In this document: positions 24,580 to 38,273 of the stretch, piece by piece
Numbering within the stretch: position 1 is the first letter of the stretch
Layout: every line of letters begins with the position of its first letter
Source: Membranipora membranacea
Taxonomy: Eukaryota > Bryozoa > Gymnolaemata > Cheilostomatida > Membraniporidae
NCBI GenBank assembly: GCA_914767715.1
Contig: OU612066.1
Location: 6,019,001 to 6,083,000, forward strand
Direction of reading: 5' to 3'
Length of the DNA: 64,000 nt
Position numbers and translations under genes: made by a program
The notes under the pieces: model-generated
Databases searched by the model: none
What the model was told of the DNA's origin: nothing
What the model saw: only the letters and a program-made list of their open reading frames with translations

Positions 24580-25384
24580 GCCTGGGTAGACTGTCGGACT
24601 GGGCGGGGGACACCTCTACCCACCCCAACAGCCTGCCCAGGCTAACTGATCTAGTGACAGGGAAATCACGATGCTGGTAAGTCAGCCAGGAAGACATGAA
24701 TCTGAGGAATCAATGACATTGATTGTCTGAGAGATATGGGTTATGAGGGTCGTGAAATGATAACTTGATGTGACATGATATTATTGTGACACTGTAATTT
24801 ATGGAAGCACACGAAGAGGAGTGGATGCATGTGGGGGTCAAAAAGGGCAGAGTAACGAATAACTGCACCAACTACTCGTCAGAACAAACCTCTAAATATT
24901 ACGGTCAATACTTTCTTATTAGGCAAACAGCAGTTTCAGGGCTATATACATTCTTATAAGGATATATTATAGTATATTCTCCTTGATCTAATCTTGTATA
25001 ATACACTTTTCTATGTTGTCAAATTTTTATACCACACAAGATGAGATGCGGATCAATTTGAATCCACCATTTGAACATGGGCGAAATCATTTTTATGCAG
25101 AATAAAGAAACTTATGTAAGCAGACTGACAGAACTAGCTAACTAACTATTGAGGGTCGAGGCAACATATTAAGACAGCTCACAAAAGAGGTAAGTACATA
25201 TTGCTGAATTCAGTTCAGTTCAATTTTGTCATTAACCCCTTAACCGTAATTTTGGGTTTGGGCGAGAAAGAATTTAGATTTGGGGCAAGCAAAACCGTGG
25301 TTAGAACTGTTGAATACACAATGAGTTGTCACATTTTGTTAGATGATGAAAAAAAACCATATCAATCATATTTCTTTCCAGACA
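24580..25384 (+). repeat. B-type upstream segment (B2)
   Basis: From the GTAGACTGTCGG motif onward this is the B-gene upstream DNA seen before B1 and B3, including the leader-exon donor at 25189/25190. The homology starts inside the GTAGACTGG repeat, which is the likely site of the recombination that placed it here. Confidence 0.6.
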
Positions 25385-27386
25385 ATGGTGTTGCGTTATC
25401 TGTTGTTGTCCGGCTTGATTTTCGGAGGTGTGTGGGCAGCCTGTTTTGTCAATAAAGATTGTGGAAAATGCATAAAAGACAAGGAGTCGTTTTTTGATGT
25501 GTTTGGTTGTCGGTAGTGCCCCCTCACAAGATCATGTCATGCATTCGGTTCAGGTATAGTAAAGTTACCTTAATTTTGGCCTTTTGGTCGGTAGTGGCAT
25601 TCAATTATGAACAAAAAATGGTATGCCACTACCAGTATGCGGGTAAAGTTTAAGAATTAAGACTAGTAAGGGTATTATTGGTGTACCACTTAAGTAAAAG
25701 AAAAACAATATTTATTTTGTATATCAATGGTATGGACACCATACCCACAGTTAGTCTGTCATTCAGTCTAAAGAATCTCAGGCGGCATGCTCATAAATTT
25801 AGCTGCTAAGGTTAGAAATCTGAGAGAAAAACTCTAGTTTTTAAATATTACAATCTTTGGTAAAAATGATTAATCACTTCTGTGGTCTATTGAGTTCAAA
25901 ATTACACCCCTCCCCCCAATTTAGATGCACCAGGTTTTTCTATTTATAATTCAAATCTCTTGCACCATGAATGGTCATCTCACAATCATTTTGACAAATA
26001 AGCAACTTTTTCCATTCTATACTGTAAATATGAAATGAGATGAGCTTGTACTAACTCTAAATCTAACACGCTGATGTTTAAGTGAAAAATTCTTGCGCGG
26101 ACAAGCACCAGGTGACAGAAGACAATGAGAAGACATGTGACAGTTTGTCAGAACCACCTGTCACTCTCCTGTATGACCCATACATGGCACAAATCCTGGC
26201 AAAGTGGTGCTCTCTCTCTCGTATGTACAACCTGAGCTCAAAGATAAAGACAGCATTAAGAGTGTGGTTGCTTCGCAAATAGGTTCCAGTTACAGGGTGA
26301 GTGACTTTATCACAATCGTTTCTATTTCCTCTTCCCAAGCTGCAGTGAAGCACTTCTTCTGTACCCAATCCCCCCACTACCAAAGGGCGAAATGTAATGT
26401 AAATGTCCAGGATATACCATACTAACTTGATAAATACAAAACTTACAATCTGTTTACTTTACAAAGTTAGTATGGTATATCCTGGACATTTACATTACAT
26501 TTCGCCCTTTGGTAGTGGGGGGATTGGGTACAGCTACAGTTACTATATATGTACTCCAGTACCTAGCGGATGATAAGGGTTGTATTATAGCAACAGCCAA
26601 CAATACTACCACACACGATAAATACAAAACTTACAATCTGTTTACTTTACAGTGTGTGGTAGTATTGTTGGCTGTTGCTATAATACAAACCTTATCATCC
26701 GCTAGGTACTGGAGTACATATATAGTAACTGTAGCTTGCTTCTTAACTCTGGAGACTGTGCATCGATAGTCGGCATATCGGACACTGGTGACCATCTTGA
26801 GGTCGCCTTTAGAGGCACCTTCTACCCAGAACAATGGGTGGAACAGATTGTTGGTAGCTTGACAGGAATGGAAGACTTTGCGATCGGTGGTGAGGTAGGA
26901 TCCAGTACAATTATAACGCAAAAAAAAACAAAAGGCAAATAAAAAGAAAGGCTCAGGGGGCAGATGACTTGATTCCTATTTTCCAATTCTGGTCATCATG
27001 TTTTTGGATGATGAAGAAGTGTTTTAAATTTTCTTCAGTTTATGTCCTGGCGTGCCTTGATTATGATTTTAAAAACGTCGATCAATGATAAAGTGATAGT
27101 TAGCTTGTGATTGCTTGATACAATAGACAAGGTATGACAAATACCAAAAATAATAGTCATTCAGCTGAAATGCCTGTTCAACTGTTTAGGTATTACGTTA
27201 CAATGGACATGCTCATGAGCAGATGTACCCGTGTGTTAAGTCAATAGTACAAGAACAGCTGAACAAGAATCCCAATCTCAGGGTATCAATCACCGGCCTC
27301 TAGGGGGTTCTCATGCAACTCTGACAGCTTCCCAACTGATCTTTGACGGCGTAGTAGCCCTATCAAAACTTGATCTATACACATTT
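25385..27386 (+). pseudogene. Class B lipase pseudogene, B2, truncated
   Basis: Exon 1 is 25385-25553, exon 2 is 26083-26296, exon 3 is 26706-26894 and partial exon 4 runs from 27190. It has several lesions. Codon 44, the Trp of GCRWCP, is TAG at 25514-25516. Exon 2 carries two extra bases in a CT run near 26210, shifting the frame. Exon 3 has Val to Glu before AFRGT. Exon 4 lost four bases across GHSLGG near 27298, destroying the serine elbow. Exon 4 breaks off at about 27384-27387, where the A2 upstream region begins. Exons 5 and 6 are absent. Intron 2 contains inverted duplications. No functional lipase can be made from it. Confidence 0.92.
26358..26740. repeat. Two adjacent inverted duplications in B2 intron 2
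   Basis: DNA from about 26358-26425 reappears inverted at about 26460-26530. DNA from about 26640-26730 appears inverted at about 26540-26640. B1 and B3 carry only the single forward version. The result is two back-to-back foldbacks with arms of about 70-100 bases. Confidence 0.85.
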
Positions 27387-27602
27387 TGTCATAATTCCTG
27401 ATGATGATACTCAGCATACAGTTACAGAGCACCTTCTACATTATGGACTTGAGAAGTAACAATAGCGCTATGTGAAACTCGAGAAGACCATAAAAAGAGA
27501 TTTGTTAAAGATGCTGCAGCTCTCATCATATATAAGTGTTTGTATATCATCCTTAGCGTAGAGATGAGATAGGCATCGGGCAGCAGAGTTACATCACAAC
27601 AG
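27387..27602 (+). promoter_or_regulatory. Putative A2 promoter and leader exon
   Basis: TATATAAG at 27529-27536 and donor CAG|GTAAG with exon end at 27602 match the A1 arrangement. Upstream DNA is shared with A1 only down to 3358/27385; beyond that point lies the B2 remnant. The proximal promoter is therefore kept but the more distal context is replaced. Confidence 0.5.
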
Positions 27603-28453
27603 GTAAGAGTTAGGGCAAGTGCACTATTTAGTATTTATGATTGTTCTAAAATATTTTTCTAAAATATCAGGAATCATTGACCCAAGACTGACTCACACTG
27701 TGTTATGCTTGGCTTTATGATTCTGATAAACCTAACTTTCTCAGCATAAAAAATTCTTCCAATAAACCAACTTGTTATAGTATGCATATTGATCACGCTA
27801 AGATAATTTATCCCTCTATTTTCAATCAGTTGACTCTGAATTATAATCTGAAATATTGTAAACGTATAAGGAAGCGGCAATGGACAAAATGCTGGGGTAA
27901 GATCATGTTCTGCAAAAACATGATGGAAATTTCTGCAACAAAGTTCATACCCACAGTGTGTGTAAAAGAATAAGAATTGTTTATTCCGGACAATGTTGAG
28001 GTTTCCGGATAATTGTTGAGGAAAATGTGCATGTTTACCTTTAAAACATTTTCATTTGATTTTTGGATACTTTTTGTTGGCAGCTGACACTGACAACTAT
28101 ATAATTATTAATAGAAGTGTTGTCAGCACGAATATGGAATAAATTTATCTATTTTTTATTTTATTTACTTATTTCTTTTATTTATTTTGATATGATTTCT
28201 TTTCCTTTGGGATCACCGCGTCATAGCATCAGGTTCACAATCAACAGATTGACAATTCAAAAATTTAGGGATATCATGAAATATAACGCATCAGATCAAG
28301 CGGATTTTCACCATGATTTCTATTTCAAAAAATTTGCAAAACAATGTCACAGCAATAATATAACGACAGAAAATGAACAAACTTCATGCGAATCGAAGAT
28401 GATGAAGTGACTATCCTATTATGGTGAGACTCAATAAATTTCCCTGTTTTAGG

Positions 28454-31054
28454 ATGGCTGTGCATCAGATAGCTGGATTGCTGAGTGTGTCACTCATTCT
28501 GCTGACTGGTGTCAGCGCCAGCTGTTCATCAAACAGAGATTGCTACTCATGTATTGCTGACTATAATTCATGGTGGGACTACTGGGGTTGTAGATGGTGC
28601 CCCTTAACCAGGGCATGCCATGCTCCTGGCTCTTGTAAGTGGATCAGATAGCTTGAGTGCTTCAGTCATTTAATGATACATCTAATGCACAAACCACCCT
28701 CGGTGTGCAATCCAATATGAATATCAATAAAAATTGTCTTATATATTTTTGCAAATTAAAAAAAACATTTCACATTCATAATAAAAATAACCTGGATACC
28801 AACATTTAGAGTTTTAGAGAACTCCATGATACCACGACGCTTGGCGTCCCCACAGAACTAGCTGCTCACATCGAAGAGCTCCGGCTATTTGACCATGTAT
28901 CAGTCCACAAAAATGATTACTCATCATATAATTATGTTCCCCTTATAATTGTAGTTTATAACGATTGTAAATCAAACCAGCAAGTGACAGATAGCAACTC
29001 CCTGAGCTGTAGTTCAGTAAGAGAGCCAAGTCTATCCTACAATGCAAACACGGCTAAAGATATGGCAAAGTGGTCCTCACTGGCTTACGTATCACCTACA
29101 AATGATAAAAACCGCATGCAGAGTGTTGTTGCCACTGAGTTTGGTGCCAACTATAGGGTGAGCAATGTTACTGAAGATGCTGTAAGGTGGCGAATCTAAC
29201 AAAACAAGTTACATGCGATAATTCAGTAGAATTGACATCAAAGGCGATTTTTAAAAAGCTTTGAAGAGGACTTTGTTGATTGAGCATAAATAACTGTGTG
29301 CCCCTATTCTTACCTAATTCAATTTAGCTTTTTTAAGATTAATATTTGATTTTTTTTTCAGATTCTTGAGTTTCTGACAAATGATTGCGATGTTATTTTG
29401 GATTACAAACATTGTGCAGCAGTTGTTGCGATCTCCGATGAAGACGATCACCTGGTTGTGGCTTTCAGAGGGACTATTAGCACAGATCAGCTTGTGGAGC
29501 AGATACTCGGGGTACTGTTAGGAATGATAGAATCTCCTATTGGAGGAGAGGTAGGCGAAAATAATAGTGATAAAGTTTTTTGACAAATCCTAATGAGTGG
29601 ATTTGCTAAAATGCGTCTGTTTGATTCTAATCAATACAAATTATCAGCCATTAAACATTTACAGCAAATTTTGCAGCACAAAATATTTTTCTAATTTCGT
29701 TTTTTAATAACAGGTATTGAGGTACAATGAAAACACTCACGACAGTCTATACCCCTGCATAAAGTCAATCGTAGAGGAACAGGTGAACAGCAACCCTAGC
29801 CTTAGAATTTCAGTGACTGGACACTCTCTGGGTGGGGCACAAGCTTCCCTCATTGCAGCACATCTTCTATATGATAGCGTTATCCCTCAATCAAGGCTTG
29901 AGCTGTACACATTTGGATCGCCAAGAGTTGGAGACAAAGAGTTCGCCTATGAATATGACAGAGTGAGTACCATCACTGATAAAACCTGACATCTCCCAAA
30001 TATCCTCCAAAACAACAGGAAACAACCCCCCCCCCCCCTCCCATCCCTAAACCTACCCAACAGGAAACAATACAGGTCCCATAATTGCCACAGGGTAACA
30101 CTGAATTCTTAATAAATCCAAATTATCAATCCAAGCAACTAGAAATGAGGCAATTGACATTTACATGATTATGTGTATGAAACCATCATCATGCTGGAGA
30201 AGAATCCAGATCTGAAACGGTTTTTAATGCTGAGGTCTTAATGTGAATGTAAAGTCAACAATAATAATTTATTCTCAGATTATTGGGAATAGTTGGAGGA
30301 TAACCAACAGACACGATCCCGTACCGCAAGCTGTCCCCACATCATGGCTAGGCTGGTCTTATGCGTATCATACGAGAAGGGAGATCTACTACCGCACCTC
30401 TCTGGGGGTCGTAGTTGACACTGGAACTGGCTATTCTAACTGCATTGGTAATGAGGTAAGGATGTAACGGTTGGTTGTTATTATTACTCCGCAATTACTG
30501 ACAGTAACATAGGCTGACACACTGCAGTTTGGGTGATCATAATAGGAGAGAAATAAACGCGCGAGACTTCAGAAGAAGATTAATGTCAGATTTCAGATTG
30601 CCGGCAAGCTAACATTAACTTCTCTGATTGCTTGGTAAAATGGAGGGTGGAATTTTTTTATGACCATAATATGCAAAAGTTCCCAGGCAACTTGTTAAAA
30701 TTGTGACAAATATAATCATCTTGTTATACATCTGTGTTGAATTTCGTCTATGAGGAGTTTCATGCATATGAATGCCCCATTTCCGCAGTTAGGAAATGCG
30801 GCAGTCCTATGGTTTCATGTCAGTGTGGTTGATTGAACTTTGTATGCTGAGTTGTGTGTTCAACATAATAATAATTATTTTTGTAGGATAGCAATTGTGT
30901 GGAGAGTCACTATCTGTGCATCTCATCGAACTGTTTAAAGGAACACGGCAACTATTTTCTTTCTGACCTACCAGAGTATATGAAAGAAAAGATGCAGTCA
31001 GGGCCAGCACCAACGCAAACAGGAAGGGACCAATGTATCAGTTACCGCTTCTAA
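28454..31054 (+). CDS. Class A PSI-like/class 3 lipase, A2
   Basis: Exons 28454-28634, 28955-29157, 29362-29550, 29714-29962, 30279-30455 and 30887-31054, in the same phases as A1, encode 388 residues. Signal peptide, six-Cys PSI-like module, VVAFRGT, GHSLGG (Ser229), HDPVPQ (Asp287) and EHGNYF (His353) are all intact, and all splice sites are GT..AG. The exons I compared show almost no difference from A1; the introns carry a few indels, for example one base near 29350. The two products are probably the same enzyme. The copy arose by a very recent duplication, or it is the second haplotype of A1. Confidence 0.88.
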
Positions 31055-32530
31055 CATTGCTGTTACTCTGCTCCTTATTATAGTGTGACTGATCTAGAAT
31101 CACTAATTTCCATTGTCACCTATAATCCCAATGTTACCACAGCTTTCACAGATTTTAACTGTTGCCCTGAAACATATCCGCTTCATACATATATATAATT
31201 TTTCCCATCTTTTAGATTGTATAAGTGATTCCATATTATCTGCACATTTGAACTTTGGCAGGGGTAGGTAGACATTTTACTGGAATTTAAATGTATTACT
31301 TACCTATACTTAACCTACCTAAACCATCTATACTAACCATTCAAATGACAGGCTATGTTTTTGTATTATGTCATGTCATGATGCGTGCTTCCTGGTAGCT
31401 AGAATATTTTTGATTCTTCAAACCTTAACCGTTTGAGAAGTCTCTCATGTTCTAAGCATCTAAAATAACAGGCATTATGTGCATACTTATCGGAATTTTT
31501 TGTGTTAGTCCAGCTCAGATATACTTTGTCAAGAGTTCCCGGTATTATCTTTCAAATATACTTTTAAAAGAAAATATGCCAGGACAATAATATCTCAAAT
31601 GTCAAACAGCATAAAGTTCACCCAGGCAACTACCTATTTGCAGCTGCAAATCATCCTATCCTGAAAAAATATTGAATAAATGCACCTTTATATGCCTAAG
31701 AGTGCCAGTAAGTGTACTAGAATCCATTCAACATTTAGATATTTGAGAATGAAAAAAATCTCTATTGTAGTTTGTGAAATTGTGGCTTGTTTTCGTGTCT
31801 GGTTCAAAAATGGTAGGTGAAGTCGTAAAGTTTGGGGAAAATTAATTTAACTTGTGATCAAATTGCAGCCTCTCGATTTCAAGGTTCTTAAAAATCAGAT
31901 ATTACGTGCATACCATTGTTGTGTCATCCGTGTTACAACCAGGACCTGCATAGTGTTACCTTTCAATCGAACTTTAAAAAAAAATCTGTTTTCAATTTTT
32001 CCTCAAATGGCAAACAACTCAAAGTTCGCGCCGGCACCAGCCATCTGCGACAGCAAAACATCGATCCTCCTAATGAAGTGTTTCAAAACAGATTGAAATG
32101 AGATTGAAATGTATTGTATTCGCCTAAAATGCCAGCAATGAGTATTAGAATGGTACAATTGTGTACTGCAACATGCTCTCAGCTAGATCAAAGAGTACTT
32201 GGTTAGATACATACATACAAGCAATTGACATGAATAAATTTCATGTAGACATCGGCTGTGATTGCATGCATTTGCTATTTGCAATGCTGGTCAGAACAAG
32301 GAGTTTCGTCTCAATCCTTGTTACATCAGGCGGGTTTGAGGAGACAAAACACCCTCATGCTGTGTAGACTGGGTAGACTGGGTAGACTGTCGGACTGGGC
32401 GGGGGACACCTCTTCCCACCCCAGCAGCCTGCCCAGGCTAACTGATCTAGTGACAGGGAAATCACGATGCTGGTAAGTCAGCCAGGAAGACATCGATCTG
32501 AGGAATCAATGACATTGATTGTCTGAGAGA
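31055..32530. repeat. A-type 3' flank, third copy
   Basis: Matches 729-2198 and 7027-8503, including the triple GTAGACTGG motif near 32362-32390. No gene seen. Confidence 0.7.
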
Positions 32531-33170
32531 TATGGGTTATGAGGGTTGTGAAATGATAACTTGATGTGACATGATATTATTATGACACTGTAATTTATGG
32601 AAGCACACAAAGAGGAGTGGATGCATGTGGGGGTCAAGAAGGGCAGAGAAACGAATAACTGCACCAACTACTCGTCAGAACAAACCTCTAAATCTTACGG
32701 TCAATACTTTCTTATTAGGCAAACAGCAGTTTCAGGGCTATGTACATTCTTATCAGGATATATTATAGTATATTCTCCTTTATCTAATCTTGTATAATAC
32801 ACTTTTCTATTGTCAAATTTTTATACCACACAAGATGAGATGCGGATCAATTTGAATCCACCATTTGAACATGGGTGAAATCATTTTTATGCAGAATGAA
32901 GAAACTTATGTAAGCAGACTGACAGAACTAGCTAACTAACTATTGAGGGTCGCGGCAACATATTAAGACAGCTCACAAAAGAGGTAAGTACATATTGCTG
33001 AATTCAGTTCAGTTCAATTTTGTCATTAGCCCCTTAACCGTAATTTGGGTGTGAAAGAATTTAGATTTGGGGCAAGCAAAACCGTGGTTAGAACTGTTGA
33101 ATACACAATGAGTTGTCACATTTTGTTAGATGATGAAAAAAACCATATCAATCATATTTCTTTCCAGACA
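32531..33170 (+). promoter_or_regulatory. B3 upstream region with putative leader exon
   Basis: The donor AAAAGAG|GTAAGTAC ends the leader exon at 32983 and pairs with TTTCTTTCCAG three bases before the ATG. This spacer is colinear with the B1 and B2 equivalents; only B1 has an extra stretch in the leader intron. Confidence 0.45.
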
Positions 33171-36079
33171 ATGGTGTTGCGTTATCTGTTGTTGTCCGGC
33201 TTGATATTCGGAGGTGTGTGGGCAGCCTGTTTTGTCAATAAAGATTGTGGAAAATGCATACAAGACAAGGAGTCGTTTTTTGATGTGTTTGGTTGTCGGT
33301 GGTGCCCCCTCACAAGATCATGTCATGCATTCGGTTCAGGTATAGTAAAGTTACCTTAATTTTGGCCTTTTGGTAGGTAGTGGCATTCAATTATGAACAA
33401 AAAATGGTATGCCACTACCAGTATGCGGGTAAAGTTTAAGAATTAAGACTAGTAAGGGTATTATTGGTGTACCGCTTAAGTAAAAGAAAAACAATATTTA
33501 TTTTGTATATCAATGGTATGGACACCATACCCACAGTTAGTCTGTCATTCAGTCTAAAGAATCTCAGGCGGCATGCTCATAAAATTAGCTGCTAATTTTA
33601 GAAATCTGAGAGAAAAACTCTAGTTTTTAAATATTACAATCTTTGGTAAAAATGATTAATCACTTCTGTGGTCTATTGAGTTCAAAATTACACCCCCTCC
33701 CCCCAATTTAGATGCACCAGATTTTTCTATTTATAATTCAAATCTCTTGCACCATGAATGGTCATCTCACAATCATTTTGACAAATAAGCAACTTTTTCC
33801 ATTCTATACTGTAAAAATGAAATGAGATGAGCTTGTACTAACTCTAAATCTAACACGCTGATGTTTAAGTGAAAAATTCTTGCGCGGACAAGCACCAGGT
33901 GACAGAAGACAATGAGAAGACATGTGACAGTGTAGAGGAACCACCTGTCACTCTCCCGTATGACCCATACATGGCACAAATTCTGGCAAAGTGGTGCTCT
34001 CTCTCGTATGTACAACCTGAGCTCAAAGATGAAGACAGCATTAAGAGTGTGGTTGCTTCGCAAATAGGTTCCAGTTACAGGGTGAGTGACTTTATCACAA
34101 TCGTTTCTATTTCCTCTTCCCAAGCTGCAGTGAAGCACTTCTTCTGTACCCAATCCTCCCACTACCAAAGTGCAAAATGTAATGTAAATGTCCAGGATAT
34201 ACCATACTAACTTTGTAAAGTAAACAGATTGTAAGTTTTGTATTTATCGTGTGTGGTAGTACTGTTGGCTGTTGCTATAATACAAACCTTATCATCCGCT
34301 AGGTACTGGAGTACATATATAGTAACTGTAGCTTGCTTCTTAACTCAGGAGACTGTGCATCGGTAGTCGGCATATCGGACACTGGTGACCATCTTGTTGT
34401 TGCCTTTAGAGGCACCTTCTACCCAGAACAATGGGTGGAACAGATTGTTGGTAGCCTGACAGGAATGGAAGACTTTGCGATCGGTGGTGAGGTAGGATCC
34501 AGTACAATTATAAAGCAAAAAAAAACAAAAGGCAAACAAAAAGAAAGGCTCAGGGGGCAGATGAAGAGACTTGATTCCTATTTTCCAATTCTGGTCATCA
34601 TGTTTTTGGATGATGAAGAAGTGTTTTAAATTTTCTTCAGTTTATGTCCTGGCGTGCCTTGATTATGATTTTACAAACGTCGATCAATAATAAAGTGATA
34701 GTTAGCTTGTGATTGCTTGATACAATAGACAAGGTATGACAAATACCAAAAATAATAGTCATTCAGCTGAAATGCCTGTTCAACTGTTAAGGTATTACGT
34801 TACAATGGACATGCTCATGAGCAGATGTACCCGTGTGTTAAGTCAATAGTACAAGAACAGCTGAACAAGAATCCCAATCTCAGAGTATCAATCACCGGCC
34901 ATTCTCTAGGGGGTTCTCATGCAACTCTGACAGCTTCCCATCTGATCTTTGACGGCGTAGTAGCCCAATCAAAACTTGATCTATACACATTTGGAGCGCC
35001 TAGAGTTGGTGACAGGGACTTTGCTTATGCATTTGACAGGGTAAGTTGTAAAGCTTCTGATCGATAAAAGGCTTTAAAACTGGCGAACAAGTTTAACAAA
35101 TACAGGAAGAAATGAATCCAAATTGGCAGGGTCAGCCAGATTAAATGCTCAAGCTCTATTAGTTATATTCATTATTATTAAATACTAACTCTATGGCTAT
35201 TATTCAAGAAAAGGATAATAATAAAGAATAATAATAAAGAATAATAATAAAGAATAATAATAAAGAATAAAAAAAAAAGAAAAAAGATCACTCACCTAAA
35301 TTTTAATGGTGAACTAAAATAAAACACTCCTACCTGATAATCCCCATTCTCAACACTGTCACTAATTTTATATTCTGCACATGTTTTTATGAAGCAGTCT
35401 CACCAACTCCTTGGTTTTATAAAGACCATTTACTTTCTGGAATTTTAACAAAAGTGCACATTCATTTTTTCCATGGTAACGATTATCTTATCAATTATTG
35501 TGTAGATTGTTGCTAACAGCTGGAGGGTAACCATCAAGAAGGACCCATATCCGCAGGTGGTGCCACACAAGTTACTGACAGTCTTCTTCGCCTTCCATAG
35601 CAAGAGAGAGGTTTTCTATGATACCACTGATCAGACAACTCCGACTTCAAGCTACAGGATTTGCCTCGGAAATGAGGTACGCACACATAACACTTGATTT
35701 TGGCCACTGCCGAATAATTGCGACTTCTCATATGAGAATCTAAGCTTAGCCATTGCTAATAGAAAGCTTAGCAAAACTACCTCAATATAACATTCAACCA
35801 ATGATTCTGGGCATCAGAGTTAACGGATTGGCCACACGTTCATGTCGAAGACAATTTGCAGGGTGGTACATCAAAATGGCTTCATATGAACTTCTCTTGT
35901 TACAGGATAAAAGTTGTCTAAGAGATGAGCCTTTATGTCTCTCCGATGAATGTAGATTTCAACATGGTAACTACTTTGTACCTGACCTTCCTCGCTACAT
36001 CGACCCAATGATCAGTACAGGCACAGCAGCGCCAACAGCCAGCAGAGGGCAGTGCAAAACTTACGTACTTTCAAGTTAA
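33171..36079 (+). CDS. Class B PSI-like/class 3 lipase, B3
   Basis: Exons 33171-33339, 33870-34081, 34303-34491, 34792-35040, 35506-35676 and 35906-36079 give 387 residues. This is the only class B copy with no visible lesion: the exon 2 donor is AGG|GTGAGT, codon 44 is TGG and GHSLGG is whole. Signal peptide about 1-18, PSI-like Cys C20-C51, Ser228, Asp286 in KKDPYPQ and His350 in QHGNYF. The exon 4 acceptor is TGTTAAG, where B1 has TGTTTAG; it is weaker but still an AG. Compared with B1 there is Asp to Tyr near the end of exon 4 (RDFAYAF). Expected to be a secreted class 3 lipase. Confidence 0.88.
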
Positions 36080-36138
36080 CTTGAAACAAACAAACAAACT
36101 GATTCCTTAATAGTTTCTGTCCGTTATTGTTTAGTAAG

Positions 36139-36144
36139 AATAAA
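36139..36144 (+). terminator. PolyA signal of B3
   Basis: AATAAA 60 bases after the stop, in the same position as after B1. Confidence 0.6.
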
Positions 36145-36169
36145 CTGATGGGTAATTATGCTGACTTGA

Positions 36170-37440
36170 AATTTACACACATTTTTACGCCCAGATTAAA
36201 AAAGAGATTGTTGATAGGAGCTTTCTCTTCAAATAAATTCACAAACATAAACGCTGGTTAAACATCTCCCACAATAACCCTAATCAGAATTAGCAAGGTT
36301 TGAAATGTGTTGTATCCCAAAAGGACAACATACAATAACTCCAAAGTCAGCTGCCAGCTGACAATAAAAAGATAAATAACACTACTACTATGGTAAGGGG
36401 TAGAAAATGCTTCCTATCGCATAAGTCTTAATAAAAGGCCGCTATAGAGGCATATTAAATAACAAACGTTTGTCTAGTTTCTTGTCTGGTTTTCACCTTC
36501 GATTGAAAAGAATTTTGCACTAAAGCCTCTGAATGTCTGTTTAATAATGAGTGAAAGTTGATTTAGTTTATAAACCTCCAATGAATTGACCCATCCATAT
36601 AGATGGGTGCTTTCGTAGATGGGTAGGATTTGATTACAACATATCAATGAGATTTCATTGGAGGAGATCGCCAGATATCTGGTTTCCAAAAAAACGTTCC
36701 CACTGTATGCTCAGCCCTTTCAGCCTTGTTGTACCCGATCTTTTCTGTCTGCTGTTTATAATATGTATGTCATTGGTTGGCATTGGTTCTGAAACCAAGC
36801 ATGTCGGATTTGCAATCATTCACTGTGCTTTTCTTTTATCACAGACATATGCAGAATCAGAATGATGTAGGAAGATAAAAGCCCACTCACCCAAGTACGA
36901 AACATGCAATGATACAGAACCTGATAAAGAAATACAGTTAATCTGATGTACTGACAATATGTATATTATTGCACTATGAAAGTTAAATTCACGGATCTTT
37001 CATGACATAGAACAATGATGGTATCGGAATTACTCTGCACGACATCTGTAAATAAAACAGAAAAACATGAAGCATGTCACAGGATCAGTGTCAAGAAATT
37101 GCTCCTTTCATGAGGTCACGCATTGAATATGTCTCTCATCGCACGCAAGCCATGAAGAAATCAGATAAATAAATAAGTTTGAAAGGCATTGCATCTCAAT
37201 AGGACAACCTACAATATCTCCAAAATCAGCAGACAGAAAAACTGAATCCAAAGCTCCAACACTAGCACTATGTAATGAAAGCCTGAACGTCCTGTCCTGG
37301 TGATGAAAATGCTTCCTATTGATTCCTTGTAAAAATGCTTATGGCGGGTTTTCTCTTTCCATTGAATCGAGTTCGCACAGAAACTTCTAAATGTTTGTTT
37401 AATGAATGAAGTTTGATTTAGTTCAAAAAATCGCATAATT
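36170..37440. repeat. C-upstream-related repeat units, second locus
   Basis: Units beginning near 36302 and 37188 match those at 12432 and 13321. The segment 36960-37170 is again an orphan copy of the C-gene upstream region. No C gene follows; the degenerate B4 copy does. No gene seen. Confidence 0.6.
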
Positions 37441-37888
37441 ATTTGATACAAATAATTTCATGTTTGTACTTTGTAAAATGATTTATCATGTCAGTGCAGC
37501 CCATTGAGTTCAAGAGTACCCCCCCCCCCCCCCCTTTAAAGCTAATTTAGATGCATCTGGTGGTATCTCGCACTGCGATCGATCATCTCAGAATCGTTTT
37601 GTCAAAACTTTTCCATACCATACTGAGCTTGTACTTACTTTAAATCTAGTTCTCGTGTGTTCTCATGAGCTTGTTCCAACTATATCTAACAAGCTGATGT
37701 TTTTAGTGAAAAATTATTGCGCCGATAAGCACCAGGTAAACAGAAGACAATGAGAAGACATGTGACAGTGTAGAGGAACCACCTGTCACTCTCCCCTATG
37801 ATCCATACATGGCACAAATACTGGCAAAGTGGTGCTCTCTCTCATTTTATCACGCGATTTATGATACCATGCTTTCATTATCCTTCTC

Positions 37889-37954
37889 ACTATATAGTAG
37901 CCTTGTTCACGGGGCCACGGGTTTTGGACATGTGAACAAGGCTAACTATATAGT
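37889..37954. repeat. Hairpin element inside B4 exon 2
   Basis: ACTATATAGTAGCCTTGTTC and its inverse GAACAAGGCTAACTATATAGT (one base bulge) flank a 21-base loop. It lies in the 237-base insertion that splits exon 2 and is likely a small MITE or foldback. Confidence 0.7.
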
Positions 37955-38172
37955 ATGTAACACCCTACCTCTTATATCTTTTTACTCAAGTCATTTTTTT
38001 TATATCTATGTTAATGTGTGTGAGGTCAACAAGTTATTTTTAATTTGCTTTAATTAAATTGCTTCATTAAATAAATAAATATGTACAACCTGAGCTCAAA
38101 GATGAAAACAGCATTAGGAGTGTGGTTGCAATCACAATTGTTTCTATTTTCTCATAGCAAGCAGCAGTTTAG

Positions 38173-38273
38173 TAGCCTTGTCATGCGGCCACTTTTTTCG
38201 GTTCTTTTGGTTTTAGGAGAAAACCAAAAAACCAAACACCAAAACAAAAAACAGTAGTCGGGCGTGACAAGGC
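38173..38273. repeat. Second hairpin element with AGCCTTGT ends
   Basis: AGCCTTGTCATGC and GCGTGACAAGGC are inverted. Inside them GGTTCTTTTGGTTTT and AAAACCAAAAAACC form a second inverted pair. The end motif matches the hairpin at 37889, so both may belong to one family. Confidence 0.55.
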
